In this document: one piece after another, positions 1 through 11,347 of the stretch | Position numbering within the stretch: position 1 is the stretch's first letter | Layout of the letters: every line of letters starts with the position of its first letter | From: Isoetes taiwanensis | Lineage: Eukaryota; Streptophyta; Lycopodiopsida; Isoetales; Isoetaceae | NCBI GenBank assembly: GCA_021234155.1 | Contig: JAJEKV010000025.1 | Location: 17,723,094 to 17,787,093, forward strand | Length of the DNA: 64,000 nucleotides | Reading direction: 5' to 3' | The notes under the pieces: generated by a model | The model's input: only the letters and a program-made list of their open reading frames with translations | Told to the model about the DNA's origin: nothing | The model's database searches: none | Program-made: the position numbers and the translations under genes

Positions 1-1594
1 GCTTGGCTCATCTTAATATCATGGCATTAAATTTTATTTTTATTTGCAAAGTTGGTTTCTTATTCATTTAAAAAGGTACATACTTTGATACACCTTATAC
101 TCATATTCGTGAAGCCAATATAGTTTGCTAGTTCATGAAAGCGTATGTTTGTAACATATGGTTTCAATGGTTTTAGGGTTGTATTGTATGTTTTGGAGTA
201 TAGATTTAGGGCAAAAACGAATCTTCTTCTTTCCTGTATTCTTGGAGTGGCGTGGCTGGGGTTAGAGGAGCTTAGTTCCATGGTTTGATCACGGTAAGTT
301 TAGAAGGTAGAGATTTACATTTATAGGAAGCTATCCGGCCCGGATGGACTATATAAAACAATTCCGGCGCGACTTAGGTGTGTAGCCTTAGCTCGGTGGC
401 TGGCGATTAGGGCCATTCGATGGCTATGCGAGAATGGTCCCGCATTTGCTTTGTTGCCATCGATATTTTGATTTTGATCACGTGGCCCATTCTGCGCGGG
501 ATCTCAACAAAATATAGCGACATATCGCGACCATTAGCGGATCTACTTCCGATGGGCTTTTTTCTCGGACTTATATTCACCCCATTGTAACCGTCGGCAA
601 ATCAAGAGAGTCAATCACGAAGAAAACTATGGGTTTTTGCTTTGTTAAAGCCGGTATTTTGGGTAACTTGTTCCTTATGGTGGTCTATGGAGTGCGTCAT
701 GTTTAAAAGGCTGCTTTCGGTATTTGTTATCGAAAGGGAGTGAAATGATGTGGTTGTCTTAAACCACAGGATTATTGGGGGCTTGGTGCTTGTACTTGCG
801 GATGGGTCGAGGAAGCGATGGAAATCACGATCTTCAAGGCTTGTATAAGGCTTACAACAGTGGCAATGCAATCTTGAAGGCGCAAGCTGCAAAGGAATTC
901 TTGAAGTGGATTCTGGCATGGCTGTTAAGCGTCTCCCTAGCTGCCTATCTGTGGCATGTCCCTATCATTAGGGGATTGCACCATGAATATAGCTTCATTC
1001 TACTTTGGAGTCAATGTGTATTAAATTTGGTTTTCAATGGTGGTCAAATGCCCCCGTTGGATAAGAATAAGGGCCACATAAGCGAAGTTTTAACATTTGA
1101 CCCCATCTCCCTTGTAAGCAGGTGTGTTCCAGGTGGGCGGTTGCAAAGGTTCACCTAGATTTCCTTGGGAATATCATTGGTTAATATTCCTAGTGCATCA
1201 TATTCACATCATGCTGGCAATGCACTAGAGCAGCAAATAGCGATATAAAGTGTATTCATCATGGTCCTTATGAAACGGATCCATGTTCCATAAAAGGTGA
1301 CTAAAAGCTATATATAGATATCCACAGATAGCCACCATCTAAAAATCATAGCATTAATCTAAAACCATCCACTTAAGAAGTCTGTCATGCACCCTATGAC
1401 TGATATGCACAACTCTATGTATTGTTTATGCTTGGACATCTAAATAAGGCCCTTGTCCTCACGAGGGGCCTGTCATAAACACTATATTACAAGAAGACAA
1501 TTTTAAATTAGGTAATACTCAAGCAAACTGGATACTGTAAAGAATCAGAACTTGGATATTCAAAATTCGAACTGTTGTATTTTACATTAGTGCT
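1..1594. other. Intergenic, no recognisable gene
   Basis: I see no family I can name here. The longest open frame (775-1158, +, 127 codons) has a hydrophobic middle but no motif, splice-site support or homology that I recognise. The sequence lies downstream of the transporter gene, which is read leftward and stops at 1595, so its first few hundred bases should include that gene's 3' untranslated region. Confidence 0.6.
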
Positions 1595-4500
1595 TTATTT
1601 CATCATCTTGCCTTGAGAATGTAGGTAGACAGCCACAGATACCACCCTATTGATAACCATATGGGAAACAGTTAGTAATGATGCTTAAAACATTTGCAAC
1701 ATCTACTTTAGAAAAAGCACATACATCGTCCCAAGTAAAAAGGGAAGGCTGAGCTGAAATCCAAACAGTAGCATTGACAAAAATGCCGTCAATAGCATGG
1801 CAATGCTCGTAGAGTATACCTATTCACAAAAACAAACAACTCAAATTATCTACAAGGCATAGCATTCCAAGATTGAAGCCCTTCATACATTTAATAAGCA
1901 TAAACCTTTAGGCATTAATGGATAATAATTATTCACCTTCACAATATTATCAGCAAACTTCATGACCATGGAGACAGCAATACCACTGGGATGCAGAAGA
2001 CAAAAGAGTAAATTAAGCAATGATTTTCGTTAAAAATAAATGATGTAAAGCCTAATTCAGCAAACAAAGCAATAAAAAGCTAGATAACCCTTAAGATTTC
2101 TTACAAAAGTTTGTATCTATCTAACAAAGCGTACAGAATATAGAATTTTGGATGTAAATGGATCTATAAGATATTTGGTGTTGGGTCTGGAAAGGAAGAA
2201 CAATAAAACTTTTGTAAACGAGGCAAGTATGCCGTCGTGATATTCCAATCCTGGGAGTTCCCTACTTTTCCATTCGACAATGCCTATATTAGGGCGTCTT
2301 CTGCCAATGAATGGTACCCAAACCATCCCATTGCTAATCCTGCAATACTCATAAAGATGGAAATTGTGTCTCCTTTGACCTGTCAGAATATGCATTGCAA
2401 GCTGCACAATGTAAAGAGCAACTAACATTGCTGATGACAGCAATGAACCTCTGGGATCTATGCAAAGTGGAGCAGATCCCATATTCCTGCCATTAACCCA
2501 GCTTTTATTCCTCACAAAAGTTCATTTAAATGCCTGGGTGTACATCCTATGGGAATTTTTACCTTCCTCACATCTAGCTGCTAAACGTTGCCTTATATTG
2601 CACCTTTTCCTATAGGTTGTACACTCAAAAATAATTACATGCATAGTTTAATCAAGCAAGGAAGAATAACATACCTAAGAGCATGGTTGATAATCATGCA
2701 CACTATACTGATCGAGTAACCATGAAAGAAACCTCTGAACAGGACAGAGAAGTCATTAGATATTATAACCTGCAAGTTTAAGAATACACCAGATAAAGAG
2801 TGAAAGACTTACTTGTTAGCGACGTCATCAAAGTCCTGCACAAAAATTGCTATAGCATTGAAGATAACACCAAACACGTATAGCCAAAAGTTCTGAACAT
2901 TAATGTTTCGTGCAGGCCTCTTTTTCATTATTGCCTGCAAAGCAAAATCAAATAAACTTGATATGGCTTCATATAAATCCTAAGTGGATATAAGAACCTT
3001 CAGTAAGCCCACATAGATATTATTTGCAATAATCTGGCTCCTTTTAACCAATTTAAGTTTGAATTAAAGTAAAAAGTTTAATACTTTTCCATTATTTTGT
3101 AATCTGCCCATAATCTACAAAAACCTGACTTCAATGAGATCCAAACGATACTGTAAATTCAACAGTTGATGCATGTTAAAATGTCAATCAGAGATTACTA
3201 GAAAAAAGGAATGGTTATGACCGTGAAGAGAACATTTGCATTATTATCTTAACAAGATTCTAATTCATACCTCCGTATACACACCAGCAAAACCACTCAA
3301 TAAAGCCATGATCTATAAGGTGAAGATAAATATTAGATGTATAAACAAAATGCATTTCCTCCATCAGCATAAATATTACATGGATGTGAAGCAGAGACCC
3401 ACAATAGCCATAGTCCAGCCCTGGATTGGAGTCTGAAGGACATGATCGGATCTGAAATATCAAGCATAAAGACAACATGCATTAGCTCTGGGCTGATATA
3501 TCCTATTTAAATACCCATAGGAAATTAGAAGAGGATACTAACGATGAATTAAGTTGCGCTGTAGTGCAGCCCAATGCAAGAAGAATGAAAGCACTCCATT
3601 GAATTTGGTTTAACCTGGAAGAGTAACAAAATTGATTATGCAAAAAGTATTATTGATCGACAGAACAAAACAACAAAATCAACTTACTTTCTATTCAGAA
3701 ACCACCAATAGAGAAGGCCAGTGCTGATAATGTTGAAATTCTTCAAGATCTGATAGCTAGGCGCATCGACATATATAAATATATAATACTGTACAATGCA
3801 GATAACAGCTGTGAGCCAAGACGAAGAAGTTTTCTATCCTGCATGATCCTCGACAACTACAGATACCATGTGCAATTATTTGTTCAGTCAAAACCAAGAA
3901 CATCACATGTGAAATCCAGACGGATGCCATCGAGAAGATGACAGTTTGAGTAAAATACTATCCCTAAATCGCTTAATAATATAGAGATATACAAAGACAC
4001 GGCTACATCTTAGATCTTATATCCATTTTTAAATATCGTAACAGTGCATGATTTAGGCAATGGACCTGTAAAAGGTTCTTCACAAGGTACAGTGCTGCAG
4101 GAATAGGATAGACCTTGACCTCATCCAATGTGGTACCTAATCTGTAATAAAATGCGACAAATTTTGGTCGGCCATTACTTCTAATGCAAAAACCAACAAT
4201 CAAATCCAGGATTTCTTGTTCAATAGTCACCATGCATGTCAGTTAGCATGCTAGCCATAAAAGATTACCAGTTTAACTTATGCACTGAATGTGCATAAGT
4301 CAATCAGTAATATAACAGTCCAGTTGGGTGTGCAGATGCAGCATTACTTGTTATCTTCTGTGATGCCTTCTTTCTTCCAAACTTGAAGCAAAGCCAGAAC
4401 TGAAATGAAGCATTTGAGAACCTCTACCTGCCATGAACATGTATAAACGATTTTAAAACACATTAACAATGTAGCATTGCCAAGTGAAACTATAGAAGTT

Positions 4501-5157
4501 TTGACATTACCAGAAAGTTTGCTGTTGTCACACTGTAATCATAATGCCCTGAACGTTTTGACCAGGCAATAAGGATACCTTGTGAACTTGTTAAGACTGT
4601 AAGAGCCACAGTTACGACCGTTCTGTAAGGGAAAGGGAAAAACTGATTAAACTCACGCGCCCAACAATCGCTTGCACTGAAATTGCTGAACTTACTTGCG
4701 CTTCCATTCTACTGTTTCTGGAGCAACACCTCTGGTCTTAGCAACTGCTTTAAAATGCCGTTAATTAAAGTACATCAATGGCTCAATTCTCTAGAAACCA
4801 TAAAGGAAGTGGGCAAAAATTTACATTCAGCTTCAGCTCCATGCTTTGTTGTCACACTTTCTACGTCGCTGCCTTGGTAAGCGTCCTGCAAAAGAATGTA
4901 GCAGCTGGTGATTCTAAAGTTTTCAAGGGCATAATCAAATGTCTGCAGACAATGAGCAAAACCCATTGGTATCTAAAAGTAAGACGACATTTTGGTATGC
5001 TACATGAGAACTTAAATCATTAGAAGCCAAGAAAAGAGCGAATAAAAAGAAAGCGGAGCTACATTACTCATTTCACAGAATGGATTACGGCACAGAACTC
5101 GATCGATCGAGGCAAAAATACCTTTGAATCTTCATCCTTGAGCTTCCTGTAGTCCAT
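1595..5157 (-). CDS. Nucleotide-sugar transporter (CMP-sialic acid transporter-like, SLC35A type), 15 exons
   Basis: Predicted Golgi/ER multi-pass antiporter that carries nucleotide sugars into the lumen for glycosylation. I joined exons at GT..AG borders (minus strand, high to low): 5157-5122, 4885-4825, 4744-4696, 4622-4511, 4427-4348, 4141-4066, 3788-3688, 3614-3543, 3451-3403, 3312-3271, 2934-2813, 2734-2675, 1985-1937, 1819-1725, 1646-1595. They total 1056 nt, giving 351 residues plus TAA with all phases consistent. Family landmarks in order: MDYRKLKDED at the N-terminus, VTVALTVLTSSQGILIAWSK (TM1), VTTANFLVEVLKC, VYPIPAALYLVKNLLQ, YVDAPSYQILKN, LGCTTAQLN, LQTPIQGW, MALLSGFAGVYTEAIMKKRP, NVQNFWLYVFG, SGIAVSMVMKFADNIVKVYS and a short LHSQGKMMK tail. 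The start fits plant homologues, which begin ME/DYR. The exon 3 acceptor is uncertain by 3 nt (4744 or 4747). Intron 12 (1986-2674) is the longest. No lesions seen. The actual substrate (UDP-GlcNAc, UDP-Gal, CMP-sugar) cannot be told from sequence. Confidence 0.93.
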
Positions 5158-5232
5158 TGCAGTCCAGATCTCGGAGTCAAGCTGCTTTCTCTTTTCATTA
5201 AAAGCAAAGAGTGCGTTCACTGTTGCATTTTT

Positions 5233-5257
5233 CCACGTCATAGACCGCTTACGTGGC
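5233..5257 (-). promoter_or_regulatory. Paired ACGT elements upstream of the transporter start
   Basis: About 75-100 bp upstream of the start codon, the minus strand carries GGCCACGTAAG and then TGACGTGG. Both have the ACGT core bound by plant bZIP factors, and TGACGTGG matches the classical unfolded-protein-response element core. Whether this lies in the promoter or the 5' UTR is unknown because I cannot place the transcription start. Confidence 0.35.
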
Positions 5258-5259
5258 CG

Positions 5260-6390
5260 ATATGAAAAAGCAAAAACTTCAATTTACCTGCCAAAGAAAC
5301 ACCCCTTTTTTCAAGGTACGTTTACGAAAACTGACTAAGTTTTTTGCGTTCATCCAAATGGGATGCGTTTTTCAGATACATTGCAGAAGAGGATGATATC
5401 TTTCCATGAAAACTAAAATCACATAAATCATAGAGTCTAAAATTTTAAATTATAGTCTTTTGCATCCCTCCTAAATCCCTACAACTATTTTGTATATTAA
5501 GAATAAGATAATTTGTGATCTCAGACTTCGATTCAGGTGATTGTATATTTGATGGAAAGATCTCATTCTCTTCTATTAAGCATGTGAAGAACACACACCC
5601 ATTTGGATCATTGCAAAGAATTTACAGTCATTTCCATAAAAATACCCCCAAAACTAAGGGCATTTTGGCAATTTTAGCAAAACATAAGCATATTTTGGAG
5701 ATTTCCCCAAAAAGGAAAAAAACAGGCTATCATCTTCAGTTTTGCATTGGATTGGATTGTGTAAATGTATATTGTGACTAAAAACAACTTACCTTTCCAA
5801 AGTTTCTACCGTGCATTTCAACATTTCTACCTAGCATTCTGCGTTGAATCAAAAGTAAGTAGTTTTCAGGTTTTAACAAAGTTTCTTTTGGTAGCATTCC
5901 GGCAAGGTCAACGGCACCTCTATGCTTTGCAAGTCGGCAGCGTTGCCAGAATGCTGTATAAAGAAATTATCTTATATACATAAGTTTTGTTTTAGGTATA
6001 CATATACGATGGAGTAGTTTACTGGCGATGGATATGCAAATCCGAAACTGGGTGAGTGAGAGCAGAAAGTTGAAGGTTTAGCAAGGTAAGGAAATGCTTG
6101 TGGGTGCATACAGATGGCAATTTGGAGCCAGCGAGAGGTTCGACAAAGGCTAAGGAGAAAGGCAAGGTTATAGTGGAAAGGTCTGGGCTTCTTAACGTGA
6201 GTATCACCCTGGGATATACTAAAATTGATACCCCATAGCATTTAGTTAGTTTTTGCAAGTCTAAAACTATTGCAGGGGTAGTGGCATTGGAAAGGAGTTC
6301 TAAATTGGATCACTTGCATTGCCAGGCAATGTTCAAGACTTCCATTAACACTTCAAGACAGGTTGCTTGCTCCAAAACCTGTCTGTCTAT
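5260..6390. other. Intergenic spacer
   Basis: AT-rich sequence between the transporter promoter and the first LINE remains. It contains several short open frames (for example 5515-5781 + and 5972-6241 -) with no motif I recognise. It may hold older unrecognisable repeat sequence. Confidence 0.5.
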
Positions 6391-6957
6391 CTTCAATTGG
6401 AGAAAATCACTAGGAACTTTCTTTGGGAAAATAGGCATTTGATCAACTGGAATTATTTAACTAAGCCTAAATCAAGGGGTGGAATTGGCTGCAAAATTTT
6501 TTTCCTGTAAGGTTGTGCCTTAGTTGGTAATATATCTGGAGAGCCCTTTTCTGTAAAAACAATCCAGCCACTATTTTTATTAAGTATTGATTGAATAAAT
6601 GCAAGTTTAAAGGTCATCCTACAGTTGAACACAATCTTCCCTCCTCTGCTTTCTTCATAAGATCTCAGGTTGTTTTGAGCACTAGAAGGTTAACAATTTC
6701 TATATGCATACTTCTATCTTGTGGAATTCTGCTCTTTCTCAATCCAGGGATGCCCCTTTGGCATTTAAACATCCTGGGATCTAAAAGAAATGGAGAAGTG
6801 TGGGGATTACTACCATTGGTGATTTAAGGGTGGATAATAGGTGGATTACATGGACTGTGCTCAAGAGGAAGATAAGAGGTACTCTATCTGATAAGAAATT
6901 CTTCAATTATATTAAAGCTACATTTTGTTGAAGTTTAGCATTACTCCTACCTCCTGT

Positions 6958-7026
6958 GCATTGATTGGATTTATTGATTGGATTTATTGATTTATTGATT
7001 GGATTTATTGATTGATTGGATTTATC
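6958..7026. repeat. ATTGATTGGATTT microsatellite-like repeat
   Basis: Short interrupted tandem repetition of TTGATTGGATTTA units. It lies inside the insertion that splits the LINE at 6.9-7.25 kb, probably in the body of the inserted element or at its junction. Confidence 0.75.
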
Positions 7027-7125
7027 TATGTCTAGATAATTTTAGAAGCATAAGTTTACCACTAGAATTAGCATTATCTTCTCTTATTCTAAGTAGCCTT
7101 TTAATATTTGGTTATTGTGTTTGGT

Positions 7126-7246
7126 GATGGGGCCTAGTCCCCAGGTTTTAGATGGGCTGTTGCCCTTGCATGTGCCGTCCCATAACCCGTTGGGTTCCCG
7201 TGGACGTAAAAAATCATCTTATCTTATCTTATCTTATCTTATCTAT
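7126..7246 (+). mobile_element. 3' terminus of a nested LINE with (TTATC)n tail
   Basis: A segment reading CCCGTGGACGTAAAAAATC runs directly into repeated TTATC units (7216-7246). The LINE 3' end at 9.15-9.2 kb has the same arrangement on the other strand (CTCCGTGGACGCTAAAAAATC then CTATT repeats), so I read this as the 3' untranslated end and simple-repeat tail of a related LINE inserted into an older LINE. The 5' boundary is unclear and may be near 6930. Confidence 0.6.
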
Positions 7247-8223
7247 CTATAATATGATTGCAAACAATGACAGACCTTCAAAAGCTAAGCTTTACTGGAG
7301 AATTAATGATGAAGAGGATATAAAACTTTGTAAAAATACTTGTTTGTCCTATTGTCCCCCAAAGGTATCATACTTTATTTGGCTCATGGCTAATAAAAGC
7401 CTTCCAAACATGGATAATGCTGCAAAGCTTTACAATTTTAGTAGATTCAACTGTGGTCTTGAGCCTTTATCCCCAAATTGTATTCTCTGTGAAAATTCAG
7501 CTGAGTCTATGGTTCATATTTTCCATTGCAGAAAGTTATGTGATGTGTGGAACTGGTGTGAGGAGAATTTCCGAGTTAAAAAAGCTAATTCTTTTAGAGA
7601 ATATTTCTTGAGGAATGATGCTTACTATAACACTATTATTTTCATCATTTTATGGAACATTTTAAAACATAGGAACAGATGTTTGCATGGGAAGTACCCC
7701 ATCTCCATTCCATGGATTAAAAATTAATATTGTATATGGTTTGCAAAATGCTGCTACTGCTCACCAATTGCAGAATGAGGATAGCTCCTTTGATGACAGG
7801 TGGAATAATATTGGGAATTTTTATGGCCATTATAATTTATTTAAATTGCATTGTTCACATACTGACATCAATTTTGTTCATGATTCTGCTAGAATATCTG
7901 GAGTTCTGCAAGAGGGATCTGGACACTAGTTATACTGAGGCAGTCAGATATTTGGGACAGATAAATACTCAAGTCAATGCTTTCGAAGATGTTTACTGTA
8001 AATCTAAGATACTTTACAGAATATTCCTAATGCTTGAAGATTTTCCAGTATCTGAAATACAGTGGGCATATGAATTTTGCAGAAGCACATACCAAATGTA
8101 CACATTATTTTGGTTCTGGAGACTACAAACATGCAGATGACAGAGAGGCAGTTTCTATTCTACAGGGAATGATACTATTATCATAGAGGAAAGGCAGATG
8201 CTTATGGCAATTTATTGCTCTCT

Positions 8224-8498
8224 GGGATCCCATAGTCAACTGCGCAATTAAAGAGTTATTGCGCAGTTTTGGGGCATTTTTTGCCTGGATTCAAGCAAAC
8301 CCATTGCAACGCTCTCAACCTGCTTCCTCCCCCATTGCTACCTGCTTCTCTCATCCAGACGATTTCGACCACCCAAGAAGCGATCCCATCTGATTCTATG
8401 GAGGATCGGTAGAGAAAATCCCACGCAAAAGAAAGTCCTAATTTTCCCTATAAGGGGCTATATTTTTGCGCAGTTACTGTGCAATAAGGTGGGATCCC
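8224..8498. mobile_element. Small foldback/MITE-like element with GGGATCCCA ends
   Basis: The ends are GGGATCCCA (8224-8232) and TGGGATCCC (8490-8498), inverted relative to each other. Just inside the left end is a perfect 11-bp hairpin, AACTGCGCAAT with its complement (8238-8268); just inside the right end is a similar hairpin with one mismatch, TTGCGCAG/CTGTGCAA (8466-8484). There is no coding capacity and no convincing target-site duplication, so the superfamily is unknown. GGGATCCC is itself palindromic, so the true terminal repeats are the subterminal hairpin sequences. Confidence 0.5.
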
Positions 8499-9150
8499 GT
8501 CCTCTGAAATCATACCTCTGGGATACCCCAATCCAGGGTAAAAGTATCTTTTGCCGGTTTAGTTCATCTCATATTTCTTAGGCATTATATCTGAATCATG
8601 GGATAATACATCCATTATGATATGCTAAATGGTGCTTTGAAGGTTTAGTTACCTGCTTCGATTATTTTCTCTAGAGAAATTCAAGTAACACGTCTTCAAA
8701 TAAAAGGTACATAGTTCCTTTTTGCTTTCCAGCAGGCTTGCCTTTTTTGAGGTATAAGATTTGATGCAATTCTATCCTATCCACCTGGCTTGCCACATCA
8801 TCTTTTTTCTTCTTTAATATAAGAAAAAGTTGAAAGATTAGGTTCAAAATTTCACATTAGGATAGACTACATACATGGACAAGTTAAGTTAAGTTAATAT
8901 TGTGGTAAGTTAATATTGTGGTATGATTAATTATTGCACATTCCCTTGGATGAACAAGAGTTTTTTATGCCATGGGAATCGATCTCACGATGTTTCTATG
9001 AAATGGACAAAAATGGCTTCAATGTGAGAGCAATATAGTATTATCCAATGTTACTCATGTATTACATGCATCCATGTTGAAATTTATTGAGTGCACGTGT
9101 ATGATAACAGCTAAGGATAAAAGAACAATCAATACTATCCAATACCTGTT
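8499..9150. other. Spacer
   Basis: No gene seen. It contains a short direct repeat of AAGTTAATATTGTGGT near 8886-8921 and otherwise featureless AT-rich sequence up to the LINE tail at 9.15 kb. Confidence 0.5.
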
Positions 9151-9152
9151 AA

Positions 9153-10139
9153 GAATAGAATAGATTTTTTAGCGTCCACGGAGACCGATTGGCCTATGGG
9201 ACCCAAACAAAAAGAGAGCAGCAAGCGTATTACTGACAGGATTAAAAACCCCCACCCGAAGGGTTTTCGAGGGAAAAACCTTAGCAGTAATAAGTATGCT
9301 GGCACGCTGTACAATTGTATAGGACGGTTCAATACCGTCCCCGAGGACACAGCTGAGTCCATGCATCCATAACCTCCTGGAGGTATGACCCCAACAAACC
9401 CACTGACGTCGTATTCAATAACTCATGCAACGGTTGGTCAGGCACTAGTAATCAAACACACCGCTCTCGGACATGGGCAAACGCTGGGCAGATTTGGAGG
9501 GCATGACATTCATCTTCAATGGCGCCCTGGTGGCAACACTGGCAAAGCCTTTGCTCTCGTGCTTCGCGAGCCCAACGTTCTGTCTCAATGCGGAGGCGAT
9601 GCGCACCCGTGCGAATGGAAGCTATAAGTCTGCGCTTATTCATGGGCAACTGGGCGTACAAGTACTGGTGTGGGCCTCTCGTGAGCCTAGGATTGATTTG
9701 CTGTTGATAGTGTGCCAGCTTAACGTGCGTCAGAGCATCTGCATCCCAGAGCTTACGAAGGAAAGTAGCATCTAGGTACAGCTTAAGTGCTTTGTGATCT
9801 TTCTTTGTCCTTACATGTACGCATCTGTTTTCCTGTACACCCCAGTGTGAGAATCACTGAGCTTGCTTGTCCTTCCAGCAGGCTTTCAGGCATTGGGGAC
9901 CCATCGCCATGGCCAAAGCAAGGTTGGGCAAACGTGTATCACCTATAGCGACCACCTTCTGGAAGTAAATGATATGGCGTTTCAATGCAACCCGTTGAAG
10001 GGGTAGAAAACATGTCTCCTGGAGTAGGATCTGGTATGGAATCGTGGACTTTACCCCAAGGGCTCGTGCCAAGAAGGCTTTCTGCACCTGCTCGAGGTCA
10101 TTCCAGGTGTTGAGGGATATCATCGGATCCCACACTTCT
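9153..10139 (-). pseudogene. 3' end of a LINE: RT C-terminal region, zinc motif, 3' UTR and tail
   Basis: Reading leftward from 10139, the protein starts in the region after the RT core (DPMISLNTWNDLEQVQKAFL, then ARALGVKSTIPYQILLQE). It continues through LTRGPHQYLYAQLPMNKRR and RTGAHRLRIETERW to a Cys/His cluster, RLCQCCHQGAIEDECHAL. The frame is interrupted near 9660-9850. After the stop come a 3' UTR with a GGTTTT..GAAAAACC hairpin and a terminal AAAAAATCTATTCTATTCTT tail (9153-9172). The 5' side ends abruptly near 10139 in AT-rich DNA. Orientation and coding style match the LINE 5' half at 57123-59000, and the two may be one element split by the gypsy array. Confidence 0.8.
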
Positions 10140-10634
10140 GCCCCATAAAATACGTTAAAAATCTTTAAAATCTTTAAAATTCTAAAAAAACCTTAAAAAT
10201 CTTTAAAAATCCTTAAAGACCCTTAGATTGTGATTTTTTTAATCCAAATAGATGATATTCTTGAACTTATTTGTATTTGTATATAAAATTCTTATATCTC
10301 TTAACCTCTATAATAATGTTCTTTTAAATTTTCTTAAGAGTTGCATGGCAAAAAAGTTGTGATATCTTTGTACTTGAACTTAATAATTTCTAATAGCAGC
10401 ATCAAGTAGCATAAGCTTCCGATTTACTTGTTGGCATGCTAAGTGTTGTAGCTTGTAGCAAAAATGAGCATTTTAACAGTAGCAAATATGTCCAATAAAG
10501 TAGTGCAAAGAATGTGCAAATTGTTTTTTTATTTTAATTTTTTGGCCATACCAAATCATAAAAATCCTTTAAAAAACGTGAGGATTTTTATAGAGGTACT
10601 TTAAAAATAAAAAACGGGTTTTTTAACAACATTG
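10140..10634. other. AT-rich spacer between LINE and LTR1
   Basis: Very AT-rich sequence with repeated TTTAAAAATC-type motifs (10150-10220). No gene. It separates the broken LINE end from the truncated LTR1 and may be filler acquired at a deletion junction. Confidence 0.5.
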
Positions 10635-11347
10635 GGTAACCGTCGTTAAGGTCCTAGATAATGATTGGATAAAAATAATTAATTTAGTTGAGAATTGTGA
10701 GTTGCTAAGGAATGTTTTTATTTAACGCATGGTTGATGGTTGCATTTGCATCATGAAAGTTGTATTAATTTATATGAGCTATGGTTGGGTTTCTTAGTTG
10801 CGTGAAATGTGTATTATAGAAATTCTTGAATTATATAGGGGCATAACTCTTTGATATAGACCTCTGGAGCCGGAGTCTAGGTGCGATGGTCTAGACTCGC
10901 GGTTTTTGCATAGTAAAAATGTTAATGTTACTATTTGAACATCGGGCGTTGGTATCGTGAGGTACAACATCATGCACAGTTAAGTAGTCCTCCAATGCTG
11001 GACGCAGCGTGGATGGGTGTGTACACACGTGGTTACCCCGCCTCTATGTCACTGGCCTGATCAGCCGAGTTGACCTTGCTCAGACCCAGAGGAATATTGG
11101 TTGCAATGTTGATGCTTTGGTTGCTTGGCTATTGTATCTGTGGTTTTTCAATGTTGGAATCAAGTTGCAATGGCTATGCTTGGTAAAATTATGCATTGTG
11201 GTTATGCTTGTTGGATTAATTACTCGGATTGCAGGGGCGAGGTTACGGTAAGGCTATGTTATTGTTCTATAATGCTTTGTGATTATTAATGCGAGATATG
11301 ACCTAGATCCCCAATCCCCACTTAGTCCGTGTGACTAACCCCGTGGT

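Larger units (their letters stand above)
6391..7727 (+). pseudogene. Degenerate plant LINE, reverse-transcriptase C-terminus and zf-RVT domain
   Basis: Three collinear pieces of a plant non-LTR retrotransposon polyprotein can be read. At 6391-6499 is the segment after the RT core (NFLWENRHLINW, then PKSRGGIGCK). At 6783-6925 is a following segment (SVGITTIGDLRVDNRW). At 7256-7700 is the zinc-binding RT domain, with PPKVSYFIWLMANKSLPN followed by CILCENSAESMVHIFHC. The pieces lie in different frames with stops between them, so this is a fossil. The second and third pieces are separated by about 330 bp that appear to be the 3' end of another LINE. No endonuclease or RT core is visible upstream, consistent with 5' truncation. 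Confidence 0.8.

Noticed and set aside
775-1158. 127-codon plus-strand open frame
   Set aside because: No motif, no supporting splice sites and an isolated position; kept only as a mention.
2117-2515. 132-codon open frame on the minus strand inside the transporter gene
   Set aside because: It lies wholly within intron 12 of a gene whose flanking exons join in phase, and its protein has no recognisable motif.
7687-8140. Open frames downstream of the zf-RVT domain, considered as a LINE RNase H
   Set aside because: I could not find the RNase H catalytic D-E-D pattern in any frame.
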